Counted from the first letter of the stretch, positions 1 to 6,683 are shown. The stretch: 16,343 nucleotides of DNA from JBDKTH01 sp964558295 (GCA_964558295.1 CAZLDQ010000134.1:1-16343), one strand, 5' to 3'. Made by a program: numbers and translations. The notes: generated by a model not told the origin, from the letters alone.

Positions 1-495
1 CACGGCCAGCTTGACGTAATCCTCCACCTTTGGCTCGGGCTTCCAGAAACCGATGTTCGGCTCGTTGTACATCTCCCACAGAATCCCACGCCCCCGGAAA
101 TGCTTCGCCGCGGCCGCTGCCCAACGGGCGAATGCCTTGCGTCCCTCGTCAGTACAAGGGGCCATTCCGTTGTCGTAGTGGCGGTTGCCGTAATCGAGGA
201 TGAACAGCGCCCGCAGCTTCTGGCGATCAAGGGCGGTCATCAACCGCTCGTAGGCCGAGAAGTCGTACTTCCCCTTTTCCCGTTCGGTCCCGCTCCATGT
301 GAAATCCATGCGGATCACGCGGAAACCACCTTTGGCGAGCATTTCCATCTCGCCGGGACGCGGATCGGTGAAATGGATATTCACCCCAAGGCAATCGGGA
401 ATCACCAGGCTCGGCAGTTCCGCGCTCGTGGCAGGCGAGGCGATCCAGAAAACCCAGGACGCTAAGAGGACCGTGGCTAGGGTGCAGACTCGCAA
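1..495 (-). CDS. Secreted glycoside hydrolase, clan GH-A (cellulase-like), N-terminal part
   Basis: The gene is cut by the left edge of the window; 165 codons are visible. I chose the TTG at 493-495 because AAAGGAG lies 8 nt upstream and the first 25 residues then form a Sec signal peptide (MRVC, a hydrophobic LATVLLASWVFWIA core, then SPATSAE). The mature part opens with LGVNIHFTDP and continues with the alternating beta/alpha pattern of a TIM barrel (MEMLAKGGFRVIRMDFTW, LRALFILDYGN). WEMYNEPN at residues 140-147 carries the Asn-Glu pair whose Glu146 is the acid/base of clan GH-A enzymes; the nucleophile Glu would lie beyond the edge. The family (GH5, GH39 or a relative) and the substrate cannot be fixed from this part. 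It probably cleaves beta-linked polysaccharide outside the cytoplasm. A sigma-70-like promoter lies 50 nt upstream. Confidence 0.85.
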   Translation of the reverse strand, partial: MRVCTLATVLLASWVFWIASPATSAELPSLVIPDCLGVNIHFTDPRPGEMEMLAKGGFRVIRMDFTWSGTEREKGKYDFSAYERLMTALDRQKLRALFILDYGNRHYDNGMAPCTDEGRKAFARWAAAAAKHFRGRGILWEMYNEPNIGFWKPEPKVEDYVKLAV

Positions 496-544
496 GGGGC
501 AGGCTCCTTTTGGGGGGAAACATGGGGGGGATTGCCAAGCTTCG

Positions 545-573
545 ATTATGCTTGGGGCCGTGCGCCGGTGCAA
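545..573 (-). promoter_or_regulatory. Sigma-70-type promoter of the glycoside hydrolase gene
   Basis: Read on the minus strand, TTGCAC (568-573) and CATAAT (545-550) are separated by exactly 17 nt. The -10 matches five of six consensus bases and the -35 three of six. Transcription would start near 538 and give a leader of about 43 nt before the TTG start. Prediction only. Confidence 0.5.
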
Positions 574-632
574 GCACAGTCCCCCATTTCTCCAGCCCCA
601 TTCATGGCTTCTCAGGTTGCCAACCTTGTAGT

Positions 633-699
633 CCTCACGGCAGCGTGTGAGGAAGACCATGTTGACAATCCGACGGGCAATAGCCGATAGGCTTGCCCG
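633..699. repeat. Two adjacent inverted repeats between the transporter and hydrolase genes
   Basis: CCTCAC (633-638) pairs with GTGAGG (647-652) around an 8-nt loop, and CGGGCAA (674-680) pairs with TTGCCCG (693-699) around a 12-nt loop that can itself pair AGCC with GGCT. They lie just downstream of the transporter stop. Neither is followed by a T-run on either strand, so they are not classical intrinsic terminators. They could stabilise or end the transporter mRNA by another route. Confidence 0.35.
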
Positions 700-753
700 C
701 CGCGTTGTGGATGTCGTCTGACGGTACGCCACCCAACGCCGCCTCAATCTGCC

Positions 754-1668
754 TCACAACGAAAACAACGCCACGCCGAGCACGGAGATCACCGCTCCGC
801 CGGCCGCACGAAGACTGACCCGTTCGCGGTAAAGAAGAATCGCAAACGGTAGGATCAGCACGGGAGTCGTACACACGATCGTAGCCACGATTCCCGCCGG
901 ACAATGCCGCAGCGCGATCATGTAGAGAATTACGCCGGCAAACGGTCCAACCAGCGAACCGAGGGTGACAATCATCATGGCCTTCGTGTGCCGTGCGGCG
1001 ATTCCGACTGTCCGCCAGCGTCCCAAGAAGGTCAACAAGAGCAAGTAGCCGACCATCGCGCCAAGCACGCGGATGAAGGTGGCTGCTCCCGCGTCGTAGT
1101 CCCCAATTCCCAGCTTGGACAAGACGGTCCCAAAGGCCTGGGTAACGGCAGCCAGCAAGGCCAGCATCACGCCGAACCGCCACGACTGCGGCCGAGGCTG
1201 TCCCGATTCCTTCACGGTGGCCGAACTGTCGTCCCGCTCCAAGGCCACCCAGACCACCCCTAGAAGTGTGATCCCCATGGCCAGCCATTGCCTCGCGCTG
1301 AGCTGATCGCCTAGCGAAGCCCACGCAATGACGGCGGCCAGCGGGGGCATCAGAGCCTGAATGAGGAGCGTAAGGCGAGGACCGATCGCTACCAGGGCCT
1401 TGAATAGACAGAGGTCCGACACAAAAAAGCCCATCACCCCCGAGAGACCAAGCACCAGCCAGCGTTTCCAGCATGCATCGGTAGGTAACGGCCACCCCCG
1501 CACAAACGTCCCGTAGAGCGCGAGCAGTCCAGAGGTGATCACTAAACGAATGAAGCTGACCGGCAGCGCGCCGATGCGTCGTCCGGCCGAAGTCCACGCC
1601 ACGGCCGACAGCGTCCAAAGCAGCGCGGTGGCCATGGCTGCCACTTCACCGATTTGCACCCAGCTCAT
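754..1668 (-). CDS. EamA/DMT-family transporter, ten transmembrane helices
   Basis: The 304-residue protein has the usual length and layout of drug/metabolite transporters: two homologous halves of about five hydrophobic helices, split by a charged loop near residues 145-165 (ERDDSSATVKESGQPRPQS). Family-like features include the first helix with ALLWTLSAVAWTSAGRR, SFIRLVITSG in helix 2, a LIQALMPPLAAVIAW helix before SLGDQLSARQWLAMGITLLGV at the end of half one, and LLYRERVSLRAAGGAVISVLGVALF at the end of half two. It acts in the inner membrane, probably as an exporter of a small metabolite; the substrate cannot be read from sequence. The start is the ATG at 1666-1668. No clear ribosome-binding site precedes it, so initiation may be weak. 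The next gene on this strand is the hydrolase, 258 nt downstream and with its own promoter. Confidence 0.88.
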   Translation of the reverse strand: MSWVQIGEVAAMATALLWTLSAVAWTSAGRRIGALPVSFIRLVITSGLLALYGTFVRGWPLPTDACWKRWLVLGLSGVMGFFVSDLCLFKALVAIGPRLTLLIQALMPPLAAVIAWASLGDQLSARQWLAMGITLLGVVWVALERDDSSATVKESGQPRPQSWRFGVMLALLAAVTQAFGTVLSKLGIGDYDAGAATFIRVLGAMVGYLLLLTFLGRWRTVGIAARHTKAMMIVTLGSLVGPFAGVILYMIALRHCPAGIVATIVCTTPVLILPFAILLYRERVSLRAAGGAVISVLGVALFSL

Positions 1669-1729
1669 GACAGACCGGCAGCGCGAGCTGCTCTGTTTTT
1701 GGTGGGACCAAGGAAGGCAAAATCAGAAC

Positions 1730-1755
1730 AAAAAAAACCGCGGCAGACGCCGCGG
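1730..1755 (-). terminator. Intrinsic terminator downstream of tRNA-Gly
   Basis: On the minus strand a perfect 7-bp GC stem (CCGCGGC/GCCGCGG, 1738-1755) with the 4-nt loop GTCT is followed directly by eight T (1730-1737). It would end transcription coming from the tRNA-Gly promoter and insulate the transporter gene. The 10-mer GCGGCAGACG at 1740-1749 is identical to the tRNA 3' end at 1969-1978 (see findings). Confidence 0.85.
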
Positions 1756-1793
1756 CTCGATCGTCAGGCCGTAAATGCTCAACGAGGAAGGAA

Positions 1794-1904
1794 TTAAAGT
1801 CTCACTCCCCAACGCAACTCCGCCAGGAGCAGGAAAACGTCGGGGAGGCATCCGATGTAGGCGTAGTCCCGCGCGCTATGCCGGCGGTACTTGGGGACCT
1901 TCAT
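1794..1904 (-). pseudogene. Possible N-terminal remnant of a tyrosine-type integrase
   Basis: A 36-codon minus-strand frame begins MKVPKYRRHSARDYAYI and then turns into a sequence with no recognisable pattern before its stop. From memory, a 'VPKYR-H-x-x-R-x-A-x-V' string near the N-terminus is typical of planctomycete phage-type integrases, where it leads into a 'LxGRxxYLG' strand that is missing here. The position, 64 nt past the 3' end of a tRNA gene and ahead of a terminator, is where such integrases usually sit after integrating into a tRNA. The match is only about 15 residues and rests on recall, so it could be chance. Confidence 0.3.
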
Positions 1905-1967
1905 TTCGGACGCAAACTCCGTTTTCCGGCCGCGCCAGCATTTTACGTAAGCCGTTGTCCTGTAAGG

Positions 1968-2040
1968 AGCGGCAGACGGGACTCGGACCCGCGACATTCG
2001 GCTTGGGAAGCCGATGCTCTACCAACTGAGCTACTGCCGC
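1968..2040 (-). tRNA. tRNA-Gly, anticodon CCC
   Basis: The 73-nt minus-strand sequence folds into a full cloverleaf. The acceptor stem is GCGGCAG/CTGCCGC, the D-arm GCTC...GAGC with GG in the loop, the anticodon stem TCGGC/GCCGA with loop TTCCCAA, the variable loop ATGTC, and the T-stem GCGGG/CCCGT. Anticodon CCC reads GGG glycine codons, and discriminator U73 fits bacterial glycine tRNAs. The 3' CCA is not encoded (CCT follows). The T-loop reads TCCGAGT, with C at position 55 where nearly every elongator tRNA has U (pseudouridine). Confidence 0.95.
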
Positions 2041-2086
2041 ACGCACAATTTGGCTCGTCGGAACGGTGTTTCCAACAAGCTGTTGT

Positions 2087-2115
2087 AGTTTAGTATTTGC
2101 CTGCGAGAGCGTCAA
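2087..2115 (-). promoter_or_regulatory. Promoter of tRNA-Gly
   Basis: On the minus strand TTGACG (2110-2115) lies 17 nt from TAAACT (2087-2092). Five of six bases match at -35 and four of six at -10. Transcription would start near 2080, giving a 5' leader of about 40 nt. It is divergent from the qng1-like promoter about 50 bp away. Confidence 0.55.
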
Positions 2116-2163
2116 TAGGCCCTCTCCCCTCTACTTGGTGTGCGGCAAGATGAACCGGCCTCC

Positions 2164-2193
2164 TTGACAGTCGTTCTCAATCATCCGTATCAT
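2164..2193 (+). promoter_or_regulatory. Near-consensus promoter of the queuosine-salvage gene
   Basis: TTGACA (2164-2169, perfect) is followed after 18 nt by TATCAT (2188-2193, five of six). Only 5 nt separate the -10 from the ATG at 2199, so transcription should begin at or next to the start codon. No ribosome-binding site lies upstream, which fits a leaderless mRNA. Confidence 0.65.
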
Positions 2194-2198
2194 CCGGC

Positions 2199-3185
2199 AT
2201 GGCTTTCCAGCAATCTTCCCCGTCGAATCCTCTCCAACAAGTTCGCACCGCATGTCGAAGGGTGGCCGAGCAGGCCACTTGGGTTCACATCGACCACGAC
2301 CGGCTCGCGGCCTATGCCGCCTCACTCCCCTTGGAGCAGATTCGCCAGCCGGAACTGCACGCCACGCGGCATTATCTCGGGCACGGTGAGGCGACGGCCG
2401 CCTTCTTCGTGACCCTCGATGCAATCAACTTCGGCTCCGGCTATTTCCCTCATCTCCGCAAGCGGCCGGGGATGTCGGGCTACTTCACCGTGGCCTCCTC
2501 GTTGAACGATTTTTTTCAGGCCCATGGACCGTTAACGGCCCCGCAGCTTGCCCAGCTCACCGCCAAGGACTGTGCGAGGATTTTTGGGCAAGCCCTTGAT
2601 AATGCTCCCATTGCCGAGTTGATGGACCTGTTTGCCCAGGCGCTGGGCGACTTAGGACGCTACTTGCTCAAGCGGTTCGAAGGACGTTTCGCCCACCTGA
2701 TCGAAGCGGCCGACCATTCGGCCGTGCGGCTGGTCGAGTTGCTTCGCGCAATGCCGTTGTTGAACGACGTCCAGTGGTATGGCGAGTTGGAGGTCCCCTT
2801 TTTCAAGCGGGCCCAGCTCACCGCGGCCGACCTTCATTTGGCCTTTGCCGGCCAAGGCCTGGGCCACTTCACCGACCTGGAACAGTTGACCATCTTCGCC
2901 GACAACTTGGTGCCGCACGTCTTGCGCATCGACGAGGTGCTCCGCTACGACGATAATCTGGCTGCGCGGATCGACCGTGAGGAGCTGATCCCCGCCGGCT
3001 CGCCCGAGGAAGTCGAGATCCGCGCGTCGGCCGTGCATGTCGTGGAATGTCTTGTCGAGCAGTTGCACAGCACCGGCCATCCGGTCACGGCAATGCAGTT
3101 GGACTACCTGCTTTGGAACCGAGGGCAACAACCCTATTACAAACAGATTCGGCCGCGGCACCGGACGCGAACCGTGTACTATTGA
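2199..3185 (+). CDS. Queuosine 5'-phosphate N-glycosylase/hydrolase (Qng1, DUF2419 family)
   Basis: The 328-residue protein matches the queuosine-salvage (DUF2419) family in length, its all-helical character and signature ends. TLDAINFGSGYF (residues 72-83) is the family's substrate-pocket strand-loop, and the C-terminus LDYLLWNRGQ...PRHRTRTVYY (301-328) matches the family's 'D-x-x-LW-x-R-G...P-x-HRTRTxxY' ending. Members release queuine from queuosine 5'-monophosphate so that the base can be re-inserted into the wobble position of tRNAs by a TGT enzyme. The protein is cytoplasmic, with no signal peptide. The start is the ATG at 2199, placed by the promoter, which leaves no room for a leader. 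The catalytic Asp was not assigned residue by residue. The gene stands alone on the plus strand; no queuosine biosynthesis gene is visible nearby. Confidence 0.85.
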   Translation: MAFQQSSPSNPLQQVRTACRRVAEQATWVHIDHDRLAAYAASLPLEQIRQPELHATRHYLGHGEATAAFFVTLDAINFGSGYFPHLRKRPGMSGYFTVASSLNDFFQAHGPLTAPQLAQLTAKDCARIFGQALDNAPIAELMDLFAQALGDLGRYLLKRFEGRFAHLIEAADHSAVRLVELLRAMPLLNDVQWYGELEVPFFKRAQLTAADLHLAFAGQGLGHFTDLEQLTIFADNLVPHVLRIDEVLRYDDNLAARIDREELIPAGSPEEVEIRASAVHVVECLVEQLHSTGHPVTAMQLDYLLWNRGQQPYYKQIRPRHRTRTVYY

Positions 3186-3430
3186 TGAACGATCAGATGC
3201 GGCTTGTAGTTGTCTAGCACGATGGGGAGGACTTCGGCCGCCCGATAACGCCGCCGCACGACGCGAACATCGAAGGGAGCAAATCACCCAGCACCAACGT
3301 CGTGCGACCATTCCACGAGCTGCGCCGCGTCGTCGACGTGCTGGGCGACGTCATCCAGAAGGGCATCCCGAGTCAGGTTTTACGGCCAAAATGGCGTGGG
3401 GGCACGTTGAGGGGCGGGCAAAAGTGTTGA
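3185..3430. pseudogene. Coding-like relic with in-frame stops, strand uncertain
   Basis: The 360 nt between the salvage gene and the sulfatase hold no intact gene, but 3185-3380 has the codon pattern of coding DNA. On the plus strand an ATG at 3185-3187 overlaps the preceding TGA (TGATG) and opens MNDQMRLVVV, then an amber TAG (3215-3217), then HDGEDFGRPITPPHDANIEG and about 50 more residues to a TGA at 3428-3430, with strongly GC-rich third positions up to about codon 65. The codon-aligned minus frame is also open except for one TGA (3278-3280): it reads DALLDDVAQHVDDAAQ, then after that stop YRAAEVLPIVLDNYKPHLI up to a stop at the end of the salvage gene. One of the two is a mirror artefact. 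I recognise no family for either. A gene inactivated by a stop codon is the simplest reading. Confidence 0.35.
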
Positions 3431-3455
3431 CGCGTGCGGCGCGGGAAGACATACT
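3427..3455 (+). promoter_or_regulatory. Candidate promoter of the sulfatase gene
   Basis: TTGACG (3427-3432) is followed after 17 nt by CATACT (3450-3455), matching five of six and four of six consensus bases. Transcription would start near 3462 and give a leader of about 84 nt. No other good candidate was seen in this gap. Confidence 0.4.
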
Positions 3456-3545
3456 GAGCCTGCTCTGGCTACTCGCGGCTCGTCAAGCCACCGAGGGCAA
3501 TGCAATGCATAAATCTTCCCGCAAGCCCCAATACAAGGTGACATC

Positions 3546-5018
3546 ATGGCTCCTGGACAACGCTTGATAGGGGGAGCTTCCTCGTGCCGTCAACGACGTC
3601 TTCCGCGGCACGGCCTGACGGCCCTCGTGCTTGCCGCGGTTGTTTGGTGCTTGGCTGTGTCGAGGGGAGACTGCACACAACACGAGGCCTCCAGTCCTCG
3701 CCCCAACTTTATCTTTATTTTGGCTGACGATCTGGGCTACGGCGACTTGGGTTGCTATGGGCAGAAGCTGATCCAGACGCCGCGGCTGGATCGGATGGCC
3801 ACGGAAGGGATACGGTTTACTGACTGCTATGCGGGGTGCACCGTCTGTGCGCCGTCGCGATGCTGCTTGATGACCGGGCTGCACACGGGCCATTCCCGCG
3901 TGCGGGGTAATGCCCTGGTGCCGCTGGAGCCGGCCGACGTGACGGTGGCCGAAGTGCTCAAGCCGGCGGGCTACGCCACGGGGCTCGTGGGCAAGTGGGG
4001 GCTGGGCGAGGAGGCCACGACCGGTATCCCGACCCGGCAAGGGTTTGACTACTTCTTCGGCTATCTCAACCAGTGCCACGCCCACAACTATTATCCGGAT
4101 TTCCTTTGGCGCAACGAAGCAAAGGTTCGGCTGCCGAACGAGGTGACGCCGAAGGGGCGGGGCGTGGCCGCAGGGTTTGGCGGCGTGGCGACCAAGCGGG
4201 TTGTGTATTCGCACGACCTGTTTGCTGCCGAGGCGCTCCAGTTCGTCGAACAGCACAAAAGCGAGCCGTTTTTCCTCTACCTGGCTTTGACTATTCCGCA
4301 CGCCAACAATGAAGCGGGCCCAGAGGGGATGGAAGTGCCCGACCTGGGGCCCTATACGGACAAGGATTGGCCCACGCCGCAAAAAGGGCACGCGGCGATG
4401 ATTACCCGAATGGACCGCGACATCGGCCGACTGTTGGATCGGTTGGGCGAACTGGGGATCGACCAAAAAACGCTCGTCTTCTTTGCCAGCGACAACGGCC
4501 CGCACAAGGAAGGGGGATTTGATCCGACGTTCGCCCAAAGCTCCGGCCCATTGCAGGGAATCAAGCGTTCGCTCCACGACGGCGGAATCCGCGTGCCAAT
4601 GATCGTCCGCTGGCCGGGGCAGATTGCCCCGGGAACGATCAGCAACCTGCCGTGCGCGTTCTGGGATGTCCTTCCCACGCTTGCCGACCTGGCCGGCGTC
4701 CAACCACCAGCCGGCATCGACGGGATTTCCCTGGCGCCGACGCTTCTGGGAAAAGGTACCCAGAAGCAGCATGAGTTTCTCTACTGGGAATTCCATGAAG
4801 GCGGCTCCCAACAGGCTGTGCGCATGGGCCCCTGGAAGGCCGTGCGTCCTTGGAACGGAAAACTTTCGTTGTATAACTTGAACACCGATCCGGCCGAGGC
4901 CCATGACCTTGCGGCCGAACATCCCGACATTGTCGCTAAGATCGAGGCCTATCTGGCCACCGCGCGCACCGAGTCTACCGAGTGGCCGATGGAAGAGGCG
5001 AAGAAGAAAAAGAAGTGA
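3546..5018 (+). CDS. Exported formylglycine-dependent sulfatase (arylsulfatase A-like)
   Basis: This 490-residue protein belongs to the S1 sulfatases, which hydrolyse sulfate esters on polysaccharides or glycans. A signal peptide lies around residues 17-43 (RRLPRHG, hydrophobic LTALVLAAVVWCLAV). NFIFILADDLGYGDLGCYG (54-72) supplies the metal-binding Asp pair 61/62. The motif CAPSR at 101-105 carries Cys101, which the family matures to formylglycine, followed by MTGLHTGHS. GKWGLG (149-154) and FFASDNGPH (312-320, Asp316/Asn317) complete the active site. The end is a lysine-rich tail (KKKKK). The start ATG has AAGGTG 5 nt upstream. The enzyme needs a formylglycine-generating enzyme or anaerobic sulfatase maturase, not seen here. 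Substrate specificity cannot be told from sequence; the sequence looks closest to N-acetylgalactosamine-6-sulfatase-like members. It converges on a carbohydrate-deacetylase-like gene. Confidence 0.93.
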   Translation: MAPGQRLIGGASSCRQRRLPRHGLTALVLAAVVWCLAVSRGDCTQHEASSPRPNFIFILADDLGYGDLGCYGQKLIQTPRLDRMATEGIRFTDCYAGCTVCAPSRCCLMTGLHTGHSRVRGNALVPLEPADVTVAEVLKPAGYATGLVGKWGLGEEATTGIPTRQGFDYFFGYLNQCHAHNYYPDFLWRNEAKVRLPNEVTPKGRGVAAGFGGVATKRVVYSHDLFAAEALQFVEQHKSEPFFLYLALTIPHANNEAGPEGMEVPDLGPYTDKDWPTPQKGHAAMITRMDRDIGRLLDRLGELGIDQKTLVFFASDNGPHKEGGFDPTFAQSSGPLQGIKRSLHDGGIRVPMIVRWPGQIAPGTISNLPCAFWDVLPTLADLAGVQPPAGIDGISLAPTLLGKGTQKQHEFLYWEFHEGGSQQAVRMGPWKAVRPWNGKLSLYNLNTDPAEAHDLAAEHPDIVAKIEAYLATARTESTEWPMEEAKKKKK

Positions 5019-5106
5019 GCGGAGAAAGGGGAGAGAGAACCGAAAAAGGAAAGAAGGACTCTGTCGGGAACACCCTTGGTGACGTTCCGCTGTTTTCACC
5101 CCCCCC

Positions 5107-5143
5107 GAACGCCGCAGAGGGCGTTCCCTACGGGTTTCTTTTT
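5107..5143 (+). terminator. Terminator downstream of the sulfatase gene
   Basis: GAACGCC (5107-5113) pairs perfectly with GGCGTTC (5120-5126) around a 6-nt loop. After 8 nt comes the T-rich stretch TTTCTTTTT (5135-5143). The gap between stem and T-run is longer than ideal. It lies between the convergent ends of the sulfatase and the next gene. Confidence 0.55.
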
Positions 5144-5147
5144 CCCC

Positions 5148-6329
5148 TCAGCCTGGCGCACCCAGGAAGCCTTCGTGCAGGAAGACCGGTTTATAGCCCC
5201 GCTCGGTGGCCCAGCGCACCGCCGTTTCCAGCCGTTGGAAGTGGTCGGGGATGTAGTTGTGATAGAACGGCCAAAAGTATTGCTCGTGCGTCAGGATATC
5301 AACGATCTCGGCCTGGTTGGGATCTTCCGCGCGCTGCTGGAGGGTTGGGATGATCGCGTCGATTCGGGTACTGTTGACCACGATGTCGACATGCGAGAAG
5401 ACGATCCCGCTCTCAAAATCTTTCCAGGCGTCGTGGCTGTCGAGGTATCGAGTCCGGACGTCGTCCAGGTTGTAGTTGATGTCCCCTTTGCCGTTGGGAA
5501 GGATGAAGTAGCCGCTTAACGCCCGGACGCCACGCTCGTAAAGCGGTTTGAAGGCGGACGGCTGGACCATGCAGAAGTGGATCACCGTGGGGGGGGAAAA
5601 GGCTTCTTCGCCGGCAAAGCGAAGGATCTCGGCGTTGACCAGATCGAGATCGGCGATCAGTTTTTCCGGGGCGGCGTTCTGATAGGGCCGGCCGGGATGC
5701 TCGGTGTAGGCATGGAAGGCCAGGCGAAGCCAATCGGCATTATCGCGCCACTCGCTTCGGTAGCGATCGGGAAACTGCGAGAGTTTGAACTCGCCGGTCA
5801 GATAGAAGATGTTCAGCGAGACCTTCATCCCGTACTTCTTGTTCAGATTGCGAAGCCCTTGGAGATAGTGGCAGTCAAAGAGCGACCGGGGGGTTTTCTC
5901 GGCGATGTCGCGCAGGAAGAAGCCGTTGTCGTCGATCGTCACACGGTAACGAGGAAACGAGTGCTGGTCCCAGACCACGCGGGAACGTTGTTTCTGCGGG
6001 TGGGAGTCTCCGGTGGTTGCGGCGACAATCTCCGTCTCCTTGTCGCGCAAAACGAGATCCGCCGTAAAGCGATTCCCCTCGCGTCGGGCTTCGATGCCGT
6101 TGACTGTCACGCGCTCGCCTGACGGGGCCTCGCCGGTCACCTCGATCTTCAGGCCTCCGTCGACTGCCTGGCCGTGGCGGCGGTTGAGTACGGCGCCGTC
6201 AAAGGGCTGGTGAATCCTCAGGGAAGAAGACTCGCTCGCAGCGTGGCTCATGGCTTCCATCATTCCTGCTGTCACTCCGGCCGTGGTCATTAGAAGGAAT
6301 CGACGCCGCGGGATGGATGAGTGTCTCAT
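5148..6329 (-). CDS. Tat-exported polysaccharide-deacetylase-like (NodB-fold) protein
   Basis: The 393-residue protein starts with a twin-arginine signal (SIPRRRFLLM at 5-14, then a mild hydrophobic stretch), so it is probably exported folded. Residues about 36-118 look like a beta-rich Ig-type domain (EVTGEAPSGERVTVNGIEA). From about 125 the pattern is that of the glycoside hydrolase/deacetylase superfamily: RYRVTIDDNGFFLRD with Asp133/134 as likely metal ligands, a KYGMKVSLNIFYLTG strand, and LAFHAYTEHPG with His206 and His211 in the place of the family's second metal motif. The later FSHVDIVVNST and DILTHEQYFWPFY segments are also conserved-looking. It is assigned to the fold, not to a reaction; the metal motifs deviate from classical NodB, so catalysis is uncertain. 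GGAGG sits 8 nt before the ATG. Confidence 0.65.
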   Translation of the reverse strand: MRHSSIPRRRFLLMTTAGVTAGMMEAMSHAASESSSLRIHQPFDGAVLNRRHGQAVDGGLKIEVTGEAPSGERVTVNGIEARREGNRFTADLVLRDKETEIVAATTGDSHPQKQRSRVVWDQHSFPRYRVTIDDNGFFLRDIAEKTPRSLFDCHYLQGLRNLNKKYGMKVSLNIFYLTGEFKLSQFPDRYRSEWRDNADWLRLAFHAYTEHPGRPYQNAAPEKLIADLDLVNAEILRFAGEEAFSPPTVIHFCMVQPSAFKPLYERGVRALSGYFILPNGKGDINYNLDDVRTRYLDSHDAWKDFESGIVFSHVDIVVNSTRIDAIIPTLQQRAEDPNQAEIVDILTHEQYFWPFYHNYIPDHFQRLETAVRWATERGYKPVFLHEGFLGAPG

Positions 6330-6359
6330 AGGGTGTTCCTCCGAAGCTGGATGGCCGGT

Positions 6360-6683
6360 TCAGGGGGGATCCGGGGACGGAGGCAGTGCACCATCCCCAA
6401 CCCTTCCATTGAACGTCATGGGCAAACGCTCTGCAATGCGTTTTCCGATCAGTTCTGATACTCTTCCGACCAATCGGGGCCCGCGGCCAGGGCGTCTGGG
6501 TTTGGTTGGAAGAGAGATCTGCGTGGCCAAAAACTCCTCTGGAAATGCGGCGAGTCGACCAGTAGGCTGGACCATGATGAAGATCCTCTTCCCCGAATTA
6601 GAGGAGGCCAACATATGGGCCAAACGTTTGTTGTCCCCCGGCAGCCAAATTCCGCGGGAGAGAAACGCGGTCTGTTGACGCAA
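6360..6683 (-). CDS. Possible small hypothetical protein
   Basis: A 107-codon minus-strand frame fills most of the 393-nt gap between nrfA and the deacetylase-like gene. It would start at a TTG (6681-6683) with only a weak purine stretch (GAGAGA) upstream. An internal ATG, or a start too weak to function, is equally possible. The product is basic and shows no signal peptide, membrane helix or motif I know (segments: KRLAHMLASSNSGKRIFIMV, PTKPRRPGRGPRLVGR, then a Gly/Pro-rich tail GDGALPPSPDPP). Its third codon positions are less GC-biased than those of its neighbours. It may be a decayed gene or chance. Confidence 0.25.
   Translation of the reverse strand: MRQQTAFLSRGIWLPGDNKRLAHMLASSNSGKRIFIMVQPTGRLAAFPEEFLATQISLPTKPRRPGRGPRLVGRVSELIGKRIAERLPMTFNGRVGDGALPPSPDPP

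Noticed and set aside
635..1618. A 327-codon minus-strand ORF overlapping the EamA transporter in another frame.
   Set aside because: The transporter frame gives ten clean transmembrane helices; this frame gives Arg/Gly-rich noise without membrane segments.
1876..2115. Short ORFs across tRNA-Gly and its promoter on both strands.
   Set aside because: They are translations of the tRNA gene itself.
3507..3567. A 19-20-codon plus-strand frame (MHKSSRKPQYKV...) overlapping the sulfatase start.
   Set aside because: Too short to test, with no clear ribosome-binding site at proper spacing. A regulatory upstream ORF is possible but unsupported.
3483..5099. A 538-codon minus-strand ORF covering the sulfatase gene.
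   Set aside because: The plus strand carries a full sulfatase with signal peptide, CAPSR motif and ribosome-binding site. The minus reading is Arg/His/Pro-rich with no domain.
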